Positions 6,500-15,524 are shown, counted from the stretch's first letter. The stretch is DNA of 38,452 bases from Clostridia bacterium (GCA_017461055.1 JAFTZI010000173.1:1-38452), one strand, 5' to 3'. Made by a program: numbers and translations. The notes: generated by a model from the sequence alone, not told the origin.

Positions 6500-9232
6500 A
6501 TGAAAGAGAATAAGAAGAAAAATGACGCTTTAACGAGCAAGACAGATACAAAAAATACAAGCAAAAAAAGCTCCGAAAGGAAGCTTTTACACATATTAAT
6601 GCCATATATTTTAGCAGTTCTCGGCGCAGTTGTGCTGTTTTCAATATTAGGCTTAGCGGGTGATTTTGATAACCCTGTAAGAAAGGTTTTATTTGGAATC
6701 TTTGCAAACTTTGCCACCTACTTTATACCGATTCTTTTGGTATATCACGCAATTATGTGGAATTACGATATTAAAAGAGGTATTTGCGTAAGACGTGTTG
6801 TTTGCTCTTTAATTACCCTTATGTGCTTTTCCACAATGCAATATTTAATTCAGGTGGGCAGCTATGAGGAGCTTGATTCATACAGTATATCAGCCTTTTA
6901 CATTCACGGTATGGACTCTCACGGCGGCGGTGTTGTAGGCGGAATGATAGGCAAGCTTTTGTTAGGGCTTGGCAGCGTTATCGGCGCTATTATAATTACG
7001 CTTATTTTGATATTTATGATTTTGCAAATGGCAAATATCACCCCTGCGTATATGGTGCGCTCTATGCTTAAAAACAGAAAAGCAAAGAGCAAAAAGGAGC
7101 CAAAGACCGTACAAAGAAAGCAGCCAAAGCCTATTAAACCAAGAAAAATCAAGGTTTATGAGGAGGATGACAGCTTAGAGGATGAGGAAATCCCCGCATA
7201 CCTTGACACAACCAAAAGGCTTTTGGTTGATGATGAGGACGAGGATGAAAATACAGGCGAATATGATGAGCTTGACATAAATAAAATTCAATCCGAAAAC
7301 GAGCATATTCCGGGTCAGCTTCAGCCTTATGATGAGGAAGAAGACGAGGACGAGAATGTGCCTGAATTTGAGATTTCCACATCCAAGTACGATAATTCAG
7401 AAATTCCATTTGAGCCGAGTGACGAGGCAGTATTTGAGCCAAGCAAGGAGATCGAGCTTGACGAAGATGTTGAGCCCGAGCCCAATGATGAATTTGAATT
7501 TGAGCCAAATGACGAGGCTGACACCGACCTTGACAGCACCGATTATGAGGACACAGCCGACTGTACAATTGATGAAAATGAGGAATGTGAGGACATAGCC
7601 GAGGACTTTGCCGAGGAAGAGAGCTACATTTCAGAGGACATTTTAGAAAAGGCATCCAAAACAGAGGACAAGCCTGTAAATAAAGAGCCTATTGCATATG
7701 AGCCCGAAATAAAGCCTGAGCCAAAGCCTGAGCCTAAAAAAGCTCCTAAGATCAGTTATAGCCTACCACCTCTTTATTTCCTGAAAACACAGCCAGACAA
7801 CAGTAATTCCGACGAGGTAAGACAGGAGCTTCAGGAAAATGCAAAAATAATTGTGGATACCTTGAACGACTTCAAGGCGCCTACAAGAATAATAGACGTA
7901 ACAAGAGGCCCGACAATTACAAGATACGAGCTTCAGCCTGAAAAGGGCGTACGTGTACGTACAATTGAGGGCTTGGTTGACGATATCGCCCTTAACCTGG
8001 CAGCCAAGGGAATCAGAATTGAAAGCCCGATTCCCGGCAAAAACGCAATCGGTATTGAGGTGCCTAACAGAAAGGTTAGCTTCGTTTACTTGCGTGACCT
8101 TCTTGACGACCCAAGATTCATTCGCGCCCAAAGCAAGCTTACCTGCGGCCTTGGTAAGAGCATTGCGGGCGAAAATATTTACGTTGATATTGAAAGCACA
8201 CCGCACCTTTTGGTAGCCGGTGCTACGGGTATGGGTAAGTCCGTTTGTATTAACTCCCTGCTTATAAGCCTTCTATACAAGGCTAAGCCTAATGAGGTAA
8301 GACTTATACTTATTGACCCTAAGCGTGTTGAGCTTTCTAACTATAACGGCATTCCACACCTTTTGGTGCCTGTTGTTTGTGAGCCTAAAAAATCCTTAGG
8401 CGCTTTGCAGTGGGCTGTTACCGAAATGGAAAACCGCTTTATGACAATTGAGGAGGCGGGAGTACGTAACATTACCGAGTTTAACCAAAGGGTTGAAAAT
8501 GGCTATAATGCTGAAAAAATGTCACGTATCGTTATTGTAATTGACGAGCTTGCTGACCTAAAAATGGCAGTGCCCGATATTGAGGGTCACATTACAAGGC
8601 TTACACAAAAGGCGCGTGCGGCAGGTATTCACATTATCATCGGTACTCAGCGTCCGTCTGTTGACGTGCTTACAGGTCTTATTAAAAACAATATTCCGTC
8701 ACGTATTGCATTCAGAGTTCCTTCACAGGTAGACTCAAGAACAATACTTGATGAGGTGGGGGCAGAAAAGCTTGTTTCCAAGGGCGATATGCTTGTTAAG
8801 CTTGTTGGCGCACTTGCGCCTGTACGTGTGCAGGGTGCTTATGTAAGCGTTGATGAGATACAGGACGTTATTGATTATTGGAAGGAATGCGGTCCTGCCA
8901 ATTATGATGAATCTGTTATGCAGCAGATTGAAAACAATGCCGCAAAGCTTGCTAAAAACGAAAGAGATGTAGCAGAGGACGACGGGGACGGAAACGAATC
9001 CGAATTTGACCCTGAATTTTACAATGCTCTTGGCTTGGCAGTAGAGCTTGGAAAAATTTCCTCATCACTGTTGATGAGAAAGCTTAGCTTGGGCTTCCAG
9101 CGTGCTTCAAGGGTAATTGACCAGATGGAGGAATGCGGTTATATAGGCGAGGCAAACGGACCTAAGCCGCGTGATGTTTTGATAACCAAGGATGATTATC
9201 AAGAGCTAATGATGAGAAGGAATGACGAATAA
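6500..9232 (+). CDS. ftsK: FtsK/SpoIIIE-family DNA translocase
   Basis: FtsK/SpoIIIE pumps double-stranded DNA through the division septum using ATP, clearing chromosomes before cell division and, in spore formers, filling the forespore. The 910-residue protein has four N-terminal membrane segments (about 30-180), a very acidic Glu/Asp/Pro-rich linker (about 215-430), then the alpha and beta motor domains. Walker A is VAGATGMGKSVCIN (near 574-581) and Walker B IVIVIDELADL (near 680). A winged-helix gamma domain (about 835-905), which reads polar DNA sequences, closes the protein. The ORF can be extended to a TTG at 6443, but AAAGGA 6 nt before ATG 6500 sets the start. The stop overlaps the tmk start by one base (TAATG). 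Confidence 0.95.
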   Translation: MKENKKKNDALTSKTDTKNTSKKSSERKLLHILMPYILAVLGAVVLFSILGLAGDFDNPVRKVLFGIFANFATYFIPILLVYHAIMWNYDIKRGICVRRVVCSLITLMCFSTMQYLIQVGSYEELDSYSISAFYIHGMDSHGGGVVGGMIGKLLLGLGSVIGAIIITLILIFMILQMANITPAYMVRSMLKNRKAKSKKEPKTVQRKQPKPIKPRKIKVYEEDDSLEDEEIPAYLDTTKRLLVDDEDEDENTGEYDELDINKIQSENEHIPGQLQPYDEEEDEDENVPEFEISTSKYDNSEIPFEPSDEAVFEPSKEIELDEDVEPEPNDEFEFEPNDEADTDLDSTDYEDTADCTIDENEECEDIAEDFAEEESYISEDILEKASKTEDKPVNKEPIAYEPEIKPEPKPEPKKAPKISYSLPPLYFLKTQPDNSNSDEVRQELQENAKIIVDTLNDFKAPTRIIDVTRGPTITRYELQPEKGVRVRTIEGLVDDIALNLAAKGIRIESPIPGKNAIGIEVPNRKVSFVYLRDLLDDPRFIRAQSKLTCGLGKSIAGENIYVDIESTPHLLVAGATGMGKSVCINSLLISLLYKAKPNEVRLILIDPKRVELSNYNGIPHLLVPVVCEPKKSLGALQWAVTEMENRFMTIEEAGVRNITEFNQRVENGYNAEKMSRIVIVIDELADLKMAVPDIEGHITRLTQKARAAGIHIIIGTQRPSVDVLTGLIKNNIPSRIAFRVPSQVDSRTILDEVGAEKLVSKGDMLVKLVGALAPVRVQGAYVSVDEIQDVIDYWKECGPANYDESVMQQIENNAAKLAKNERDVAEDDGDGNESEFDPEFYNALGLAVELGKISSSLLMRKLSLGFQRASRVIDQMEECGYIGEANGPKPRDVLITKDDYQELMMRRNDE

Positions 9233-9894
9233 TGGGAAAATTTATAGCAATAGACGGACTTGACGGAAGCGGAAAGGGTACTCAAAGCGAAAAGCTTGTA
9301 GAAAGGTTAAGAGCCGAGGGCAAGCGCGTACGTGTAATTTCCTTTCCGATATATGAAAATGACAGCTCAATTTTTGTAAGAATGTATCTTGAGGGAAGGC
9401 TTGGAGACAAGCCCTCCGATACAAACGCATATGCCGCATCTATGTTCTTTGCGGCAGACAGATATATAAGCTATGCAACAGATTGGAAAAATGATATTTC
9501 GGACCCTGACACATATGTTGTTGCAAACAGATATACAACTGCAAATGCGGTGCATCAGCTATCTAAGCTGCCAAAGGAAGAGTGGGAGGACTTTTTAAAG
9601 TGGCTATGGGACTTTGAGTTTACAAAGCTTGGCTTGCCTGAGCCTGACCTTGTTTTGTATCTTGAATTGCCGCCCCGTCTTTCTCTTTCTCTTGTTAAGA
9701 GCAGAAGTGATTCAACAGGGCAAAAAATGGACATTCACGAAAAGGATACTGCCTATATGGATAAGTGCTATGAGGCGGCTCTTTACTCCTGTAAAAAGCT
9801 TGGATGGAGGCAGGTTAAGTGCTACGAGGGTGACAATATTCGTACACGTGAGGACATTTTTGACGAAATTTATAAGGAAGTGGGTAAGCTATAA
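9232..9894 (+). CDS. tmk: Thymidylate kinase (dTMP kinase)
   Basis: It phosphorylates dTMP to dTDP with ATP, an essential step to dTTP. The 220-residue protein opens with the P-loop GLDGSGKGTQ (residues 9-18), followed by the family elements AADRY, VVANRYTTANAVHQ (the DR[YF]-like substrate site, here NRY) and VLYLELPPRLSL. The P-loop reads GSGKGT, as in adenylate kinases, rather than the more usual GxGKST, but the rest is clearly dTMP-kinase-like. ftsK ends and tmk starts in a shared TAATG, and tmk ends the same way into the DJ-1 gene, so the three are translationally coupled. In many Firmicutes tmk is beside holB; this ftsK context is less usual, so a second copy elsewhere is possible. Confidence 0.85.
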   Translation: MGKFIAIDGLDGSGKGTQSEKLVERLRAEGKRVRVISFPIYENDSSIFVRMYLEGRLGDKPSDTNAYAASMFFAADRYISYATDWKNDISDPDTYVVANRYTTANAVHQLSKLPKEEWEDFLKWLWDFEFTKLGLPEPDLVLYLELPPRLSLSLVKSRSDSTGQKMDIHEKDTAYMDKCYEAALYSCKKLGWRQVKCYEGDNIRTREDIFDEIYKEVGKL

Positions 9895-10439
9895 TGGTAT
9901 ACTTGTTTTTAGCTGATGGCTTTGAGGAAATAGAAGCACTATGCGCTCTTGACTTTTTAAGACGCGCAGGTGTTTGCGTAAAAACAGTTGGAGTCAGCGG
10001 CAAAACAGCAAACGGCTCACATAACATTCCTGTGGTATGCGATATTACGGAAAACGAGCTTGATAAGGATGCTGATTTTGATATGGTAATTTTGCCGGGT
10101 GGCTTGCCCGGGGCTACAAATCTTGATAACAGCAAGGTAGTTGATTATATGCTTAAAAAAGCGGTTTTGCAGGATAAATTCATTTGCGCAATATGCGCAG
10201 CTCCGTTTATTCTCGGCAAAAGAGGAATACTAAACGGCAAGCGCGCCACCTGTTATCCCGGCTTTGAAAATCAGCTTAACGGAGCTACAATTGTAAATGA
10301 GGGCGTTGTTCGTGACGGAAAGATCATTACAGGACGCGCAATGGGTTCATCTCACGATTTTGCCCTTGAAATTATTGGGGCACTAAAGGGCGAGGGCGAG
10401 CGCCAAAGATTAAAGGAAGCGGTGCTTTATTTTAACTAA
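9894..10439 (+). CDS. DJ-1/PfpI-family protein
   Basis: This family includes DJ-1, YajL and YhbO-like enzymes. Roles proposed for them include glyoxalase or deglycase activity and protection against oxidative or carbonyl stress; which applies here is open. The 181-residue protein has the conserved Glu region GFEEIEA (residues 9-15), the PGG loop (LPGGLPGA, about 67-74) and the nucleophile elbow with Cys at residue 101 (AICAAP). A C-terminal GRAMGSSHDFAL segment with His matches the YajL/DJ-1 branch. Its ATG overlaps the tmk stop by one base. Its place between tmk and a folate enzyme does not point to a specific substrate. Confidence 0.88.
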   Translation: MVYLFLADGFEEIEALCALDFLRRAGVCVKTVGVSGKTANGSHNIPVVCDITENELDKDADFDMVILPGGLPGATNLDNSKVVDYMLKKAVLQDKFICAICAAPFILGKRGILNGKRATCYPGFENQLNGATIVNEGVVRDGKIITGRAMGSSHDFALEIIGALKGEGERQRLKEAVLYFN

Positions 10440-10489
10440 AATATATATGGCAGATAAAGATGCCGCATATTTAAGGAAAGGGGTATTTT

Positions 10490-11083
10490 ATGACACCTAT
10501 CAAAAGAGAAAAGGACGTTATTAGAAAGGACTGCTCGAGTAAAAGAGACGCCATAGATGTATCCTTACGTAAGACTATGGATGAAAAAATTTGCAGCCTT
10601 GCCACAACACTTGTGAGCTTTAGGCACGCAGATATAATTCTTTTATATGCTCCAATAAAATCGGAGATAGATGTTATGCCAATTTTTGACGAGGCTGTAA
10701 AAAGGGGTAAAAGAGTTGCATTTCCAAGATGTAATGTTGAGGAAAGAACAATGAAATTTCATTTTGTAGAAAGCTTAGATGAGCTTACTCCCTGTGCCTA
10801 CGGCATAAGAGAGCCAAGTGAGGACGCGCCTGTTTATGACCCACAAAATACCAAGGGAAGCGTTGTTTGCTACGCTCCGGGTCTTGCATTTGATGTATTT
10901 GGCTACCGTCTTGGCTATGGCAAGGGCTATTATGATAAGTTTATGAACGTTTATAATGGCTGTACAATAGGAGTTGTATATTCTGACTTTATATTAAGCT
11001 CCTTACCCAAGGGTCGCTTTGACAAGCACTGCGATGTTATTCTTACAGAAAAGGGTGTAAAAGCAATCAAAAGGGAAAAATAG
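10490..11083 (+). CDS. 5-formyltetrahydrofolate cyclo-ligase
   Basis: It converts 5-formyl-THF to 5,10-methenyl-THF with ATP, returning a storage folate to the one-carbon pool. The 197-residue length is normal. The motifs are an N-terminal basic helix region, KSEIDVMPIF, and near the C-terminus the ATP-binding loop GYRLGYGKGYYDKF, followed by GVVYS. The ribosome binding site is GGAAAGGGG about 9 nt before the ATG. The 50-nt gap after the DJ-1 gene holds no terminator. Its place downstream of tmk fits a shared need for folate-dependent dTMP synthesis, but that link is inference. Confidence 0.92.
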   Translation: MTPIKREKDVIRKDCSSKRDAIDVSLRKTMDEKICSLATTLVSFRHADIILLYAPIKSEIDVMPIFDEAVKRGKRVAFPRCNVEERTMKFHFVESLDELTPCAYGIREPSEDAPVYDPQNTKGSVVCYAPGLAFDVFGYRLGYGKGYYDKFMNVYNGCTIGVVYSDFILSSLPKGRFDKHCDVILTEKGVKAIKREK

Positions 11084-11113
11084 AACATTTTTATACACCT
11101 TAAAGGAGAAACA

Positions 11114-12889
11114 ATGAAAAAGAAGATTTTATTATTAACAATATGCTTGCTATGTGCGCTTACCCTTGCCTTTACCTCGTGTACAGAGGAGGAGGGAAGC
11201 AACGTTTCCATATTTGACACGTATGATGCGATAGAACAGCTTCTTGACCTTGATGTAAAGGGCTTGAATTCAAAAAATGAATACATCAACAGCGGAAAAT
11301 ATATAGCAGTCTCCGAAAACTATTTACTCATCAGAGAAAGCGTTACAGTGGACGGCTTTGAAATGAAAAAGCTCACCGTTAAGGACATAAGGACTAATGG
11401 GGAGATTTATTCCATTACCTACGATGATGGCACAGAGGAGCTATCTAAGATTTACGATGTGGAAATAATTCTTGGAAGCGACAAGTATTCCCTTAACAAC
11501 ATAGGCAAGGACTATTTTGTTGTTATAACAAAGGAAAACGGAAAGGAATATAGCCAAGAGGACATAATAACCGTTGAGATACACAACATAAAAAACGAAA
11601 GAATTTGCTCATATAAGGGAAGCCTTAGCAGCTTTGAGGACCTAAATTATGTTGCAAAAATGGATATCCACCTTGAGCAAAAAAGTCCTTGCGTTTTCCA
11701 AATAAACGACCATATTTTCTTTATGAACAAGTTGTACAGACAAGAGGAAAACGGACTTGTGCTTGTTAAGGAGCTTGAGAGTGAAAGGCTTTTGAGCTTG
11801 GATTACACCTGCTTTACCTATATGAATGAAAGATACGTTTATAACTCCTCGGACGGAGAGTTTTACGTATTCGATAAGGAGTTTAATTTTGTAAGATACG
11901 AAAAGGTAGATGTTCCCTTCGGCTACAATTATACCTTTGTAGGATTTTTAAGCCTTGACAAGCTTGTATATGTGCTTGATAAAAGAGTAGACAAGGATGA
12001 GCTTAACGAGGGCGAAGAATACGACTTTATTTTTGACGGAGTTGCTTACACTCGCGAGTTCCATACATATAACGTGGCAACAGGCAACACAGGCAACGTA
12101 GACGATATTCTTTATCGCGACACCGTAGCTATTCTTTGCAAGGATTATCTCAATTTGAACCGTGATGGCGAGAAAATTGATTTCGGAGCAGATGTGCTTT
12201 TGGAAACCGACCTTGAAATGATAGACGGTAAGTACTATGAAAGGGAGTCCTTAACGTATACAACCGATGAGCTTCTTTACACCTTTTTAAAGGTTGATAA
12301 AGAAATTTCGGGCTTTAGCGCGCCTGATGTAAATATACTCGGCAAGCTTTCCACAGGCAATTATGTTGTATCGCTGCCCTTTGAAATTGCGGTGTATAAC
12401 AAAAACAAGGAAAAGCTTGGAAGCGTAGACGGTGAAGTTTTAGATATAACAGATAAGTACATAATAACCGAAAAGGGAATTTACAACCACGACCTTGAAA
12501 TAAAATACTTGTTTGCGGGAAATGAGGCATATTATGCAACAGTAGGCGATACCCCCATTGTTGTAGCGTCAACCGTAGGGGATAAAAGTGCCTTAGATGA
12601 AAAGATTTATTACTCAATAATCGACACAGGTAAGGCTGAAATTGCAAAAACCGATTTGAATTCCTACGGTAGCATTGACTGCTTTGAAAGCTTCTATCGC
12701 GTGAGAAAACAAGTTGATGATAAGTACATAACAGCCTTCTACTTTGAAAACGGAGAGGTTATGGCAGAGTTTGAATTTTCAACACCCTATGACGAGTTAA
12801 ATATATACTTTACCAAGCTTGAGGACGCAGTAATAATCTGCTACGAAAATGACACCGAATATCAATACGTTTACGCATACGTGAAATAA
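11114..12889 (+). CDS. Large lipoprotein, unknown function, beta-rich
   Basis: A signal peptide (MKKKILLLTICLLC) ends in the lipobox FTSC, with the lipidated Cys at residue 23; the following TEEEG should lie outside the membrane. The ~570-residue mature part is acidic and rich in Tyr, Asp, Glu and Lys, with many short predicted beta strands. It includes repeated phrases such as GEFYVFDKEFNFVRY and IAVYNKNKEKLGSV. This suggests a beta-propeller-like fold, but I cannot assign a family. It follows the folate gene by 30 nt with an AAAGGAG ribosome binding site and ends the ftsK operon at a strong terminator. Its job may relate to the cell envelope or division, by context only. Confidence 0.8.
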   Translation: MKKKILLLTICLLCALTLAFTSCTEEEGSNVSIFDTYDAIEQLLDLDVKGLNSKNEYINSGKYIAVSENYLLIRESVTVDGFEMKKLTVKDIRTNGEIYSITYDDGTEELSKIYDVEIILGSDKYSLNNIGKDYFVVITKENGKEYSQEDIITVEIHNIKNERICSYKGSLSSFEDLNYVAKMDIHLEQKSPCVFQINDHIFFMNKLYRQEENGLVLVKELESERLLSLDYTCFTYMNERYVYNSSDGEFYVFDKEFNFVRYEKVDVPFGYNYTFVGFLSLDKLVYVLDKRVDKDELNEGEEYDFIFDGVAYTREFHTYNVATGNTGNVDDILYRDTVAILCKDYLNLNRDGEKIDFGADVLLETDLEMIDGKYYERESLTYTTDELLYTFLKVDKEISGFSAPDVNILGKLSTGNYVVSLPFEIAVYNKNKEKLGSVDGEVLDITDKYIITEKGIYNHDLEIKYLFAGNEAYYATVGDTPIVVASTVGDKSALDEKIYYSIIDTGKAEIAKTDLNSYGSIDCFESFYRVRKQVDDKYITAFYFENGEVMAEFEFSTPYDELNIYFTKLEDAVIICYENDTEYQYVYAYVK

Positions 12890-12891
12890 AA

Positions 12892-12925
12892 AATAGCTGA
12901 CTCAGTGCGAGTCAGCTATTTTTTT
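12892..12925. terminator. Bidirectional terminator between convergent genes
   Basis: A perfect 12-bp stem (AATAGCTGACTC / GAGTCAGCTATT, 5-nt loop) is flanked by T-runs on both strands. It ends the ftsK operon on the plus strand and the tethered regulator gene on the minus strand. The minus-strand gene ends at 12924, within the T-run. Confidence 0.92.
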
Positions 12926-15356
12926 ATTCTATTGGATTTTCAACAACGCCCCAATTTATGCAGTAGTGCCGGTCATTACCGTTCGCCATCCAAGCCATAT
13001 GCCAGCCTGTAAGAGTTGCATTATCCATAGGAGGCTGACTGCTTAGCTGACAAAAAATATTTTTCATACTGTTGCAGCCATCAAAAACAGCGGCTCCCAT
13101 TGTTGTTACCGTATCGGGAATGAAAATGCTTTCAATAGCTGTATTGGCAAATGCCCACGTCATAATTGTTTCAACACCCGAGTCTATTGTTACCCATTTT
13201 AAGCTTGTACAGCCGTCGAATGCGGATGTGTCAATTTTTTTAATTGTGTTCGGTATAGATACCTCTTCAATAGCAGTGTTCTCATAAAACGCATACGGTA
13301 AAATTATTGTAACAGGCAAGCCCTTGTATTCCCTTGGAATTTCCAAGGCGGTTACATTATTAAAATCGCTATTTCCTGCAACACTATATGAAGCTTCATC
13401 ATCATTCAAAACAAACCTAAACGCGCCGTCCTCCTCTTCATAGGAATCCTTTCCCGTTATATCGTTTTCCGAATCTACATATACAACAGTATGCTTAAGA
13501 TAAACTGGATTTTCCGAGGTAGAATCCACATGCTCGTAGCTATCCCAGCTGTTTGACCAATTTGTTGTATCAACACCGTTTTGGCAGTACATAATCAGCT
13601 TTTCCATAGAGTTGCCACTGTAACGCTCTGTTCCTGCAATGCTCGGACCCATATATGTAACGCTGCTTGGAATATACAAATATACAAGGGAAGAACAGCC
13701 CGCAAAGGCAGAAGAACCGATGCTTACAACACTGTTTGGAATATTAATGTATTTAATAGAGCTTTCAAATACAAATGCAGACTCATCAATATGAGTAATT
13801 GTGTTTGGAACAATAACATTTGTTACGCTATTTGCCTCGTCAACCCTTTCAATGTGAGTAACAGGTAAGCCACTATATGTGCTTGGAATAATAAGCGTTT
13901 CATCACTTTTTCCGCCACCGTAGTAAATAACACTGTAAGAAGAATTGTCCTCGTTTAGGTTAAAGGTAAAATCAGTTGAATTAGCCTCGAAATTTTGGCA
14001 AACGGTACATTTTCCGTCTGAGTAGCTATGCTCCTTAGTGGTTATCAGCTCACCGGAGCTTATAACATAATTGCAAACAGAGCATACAATTTTGTCACCT
14101 AAGCCTGTGCTTGTACAGGTGGAATCGTAGCCGAGAGTAATGCTTTCTGTGTGCGGAGCAAGCTCTAAATCCTTTTGCTCGGTTAAAATTTCGCCGCATT
14201 CGGTACATTTTACTCCATCTGATTTTCCGGCAACGGTACAGGTTGAGGCGTAGCCCTCAACGGTTTCTTTTACGTGCTGTCCGTTTGATTCTATAATTTG
14301 TTGCTTTAATAAAACAATCTTACAGTAGGAGCAACGCTTGCCAACGGTCAAGCCGTCCTTTAAGCAGGTGGCATCGTATCCGTCTATTATTTCCACAGTG
14401 TGCTCACTAAGGCTGATTTCTTCCTGCCCCTGTAAAGTTTTGTTACACTCGGAGCATTTAACTCCGTCAGTCAGTCCCTTTTCCACACAGGTAGCCGCCT
14501 TTCCTTCAACGGTAATACGTGTGTGTCCCTCGGGATTAACGTCAATAATGGCTTGAGGTGTTAATATTTTGTCACAGGCAGAGCATATAACTCCGTTTGA
14601 CAAGCCTGTTTTTGTACAAGTAGAGGCATACCCGTCTATTTTCTTTTCGGTGTGATTGCCGTCATTTATGGCGGTTGGCTTTTGCTCAATCAGAATTGCG
14701 TTGCAATTGGAGCATTTTTTACCGTTGGACAGTCCCATTTCCGTGCAGGTTGCTTCATATCCGTTTACAATTACCTCGGAGTGAGGAGCTGTGGGAATAA
14801 CACGGGACTCGACCTCGTCGCATTCCTCACAATATCTTCTTTCCAAGCCTGCCTTGCTACAGCTTGGCTCTGCTATTGTTTCATATGCGCCAAATACGCA
14901 TATATGACCCTCTTCCGATGGGTTCTGCGCAGGCTCTTCCTTATTAATTAAAAGTGCCAAAATTATTCCAAGAGCAATTGCAATTACGGAAACAGAGCAT
15001 AAAAGACAAATCAAAAATATATTCCTCTTTTTATCTTTTGCTTTCTTATTAATGTCACTTGCATTATGCGGTAACTGATTTTCGTTGTTACCTTCCTTTG
15101 CTTCCTTGACTTCGTCCTCTTCATTATTTGTAATAACTATGGGTGCTTCTGCAATATCTACATTGTCGTTAAGCAAATCGCTAAGAGATACATTGAATAT
15201 ATCGGACAGCTTTTTTACCTTTTCTATTTCAGGGGTTGTTTGTCCTGTTTCCCATTTATAAATTGCTTGCCTTGAAACATCAAGCTCGCTTGCAAGCTGC
15301 TCTTGGCTAAGCCCTCGCCTTTTTCTTAAGAGAACTATTTTTTCTGATAGCTGCAT
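12924..15356 (-). CDS. Membrane-tethered XRE regulator with Cys modules and LRR_5 repeats
   Basis: The 810-residue protein has four parts. Residues 1-64 are a Cro/C1-type HTH (VLLRKRRGLSQEQLA, then DVSRQAIYKWETG). After a charged linker there is one membrane span (about 113-137) preceded by KKAKDKKR, so the HTH should be inside. Residues 166-455 hold seven ~40-residue modules with the pattern C-x(9-10)-C-x2-C and a following His, plus a final partial module. Residues 465-790 hold two blocks of BspA-type LRR_5 repeats (GLPVTHI, AFAGCSSL, IPNSV and similar). The start at 15356 has GGAGG 8 nt upstream; an ATG 17 codons earlier has none. It looks like a one-step sensor whose outside part binds a ligand or surface. 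Upstream sites suggest autoregulation. Confidence 0.85.
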   Translation of the reverse strand: MQLSEKIVLLRKRRGLSQEQLASELDVSRQAIYKWETGQTTPEIEKVKKLSDIFNVSLSDLLNDNVDIAEAPIVITNNEEDEVKEAKEGNNENQLPHNASDINKKAKDKKRNIFLICLLCSVSVIAIALGIILALLINKEEPAQNPSEEGHICVFGAYETIAEPSCSKAGLERRYCEECDEVESRVIPTAPHSEVIVNGYEATCTEMGLSNGKKCSNCNAILIEQKPTAINDGNHTEKKIDGYASTCTKTGLSNGVICSACDKILTPQAIIDVNPEGHTRITVEGKAATCVEKGLTDGVKCSECNKTLQGQEEISLSEHTVEIIDGYDATCLKDGLTVGKRCSYCKIVLLKQQIIESNGQHVKETVEGYASTCTVAGKSDGVKCTECGEILTEQKDLELAPHTESITLGYDSTCTSTGLGDKIVCSVCNYVISSGELITTKEHSYSDGKCTVCQNFEANSTDFTFNLNEDNSSYSVIYYGGGKSDETLIIPSTYSGLPVTHIERVDEANSVTNVIVPNTITHIDESAFVFESSIKYINIPNSVVSIGSSAFAGCSSLVYLYIPSSVTYMGPSIAGTERYSGNSMEKLIMYCQNGVDTTNWSNSWDSYEHVDSTSENPVYLKHTVVYVDSENDITGKDSYEEEDGAFRFVLNDDEASYSVAGNSDFNNVTALEIPREYKGLPVTIILPYAFYENTAIEEVSIPNTIKKIDTSAFDGCTSLKWVTIDSGVETIMTWAFANTAIESIFIPDTVTTMGAAVFDGCNSMKNIFCQLSSQPPMDNATLTGWHMAWMANGNDRHYCINWGVVENPIE

Positions 15357-15397
15357 AAAATTCTCCTCCTTGATTTTTGTTGTTTTCGTATGGTCAT

Positions 15398-15426
15398 ATT
15401 CTAACACAGCAAGCTGAATTTGGCAA
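15398..15426 (-). promoter_or_regulatory. Promoter of the tethered regulator gene
   Basis: TTGCCA (15421-15426) and TAGAAT (15398-15403) lie 17 nt apart on the minus strand, about 40 nt before the start codon. A perfect palindrome TAAGCGCTTA (15431-15440) abuts the -35. Confidence 0.65.
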
Positions 15427-15437
15427 GAAATAAGCGC

Positions 15438-15470
15438 TTACATTTTGTTAATTTGAGGTTTACATTTTGT
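15438..15470. promoter_or_regulatory. Direct repeats upstream of the tethered regulator promoter
   Basis: TTACATTTTGT occurs at 15438-15448 and again at 15460-15470, a 22-bp period or two DNA turns, so two proteins would bind the same face. They lie just upstream of the -35. The nearest HTH gene is the regulator itself, so autoregulation is the simplest reading. Confidence 0.55.
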
Positions 15471-15524
15471 CACCTTGGGTCAAAAGTGCCTGAATTTGTT
15501 GGGTTTTGCGATTTTTATGAAACA

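Noticed and set aside
7149..7655. Minus-strand ORF of 168 residues, plus other frames over the ftsK linker
   Set aside because: The acidic FtsK linker has repetitive GAG/GAT codons that keep other frames open; no ribosome binding site or family is seen.
10441..10489. Inverted repeat between the DJ-1 and folate genes
   Set aside because: The arms (ATATGGCA and TGCCGCATAT) match poorly, with a bulge and no T-run, so it is not a terminator.
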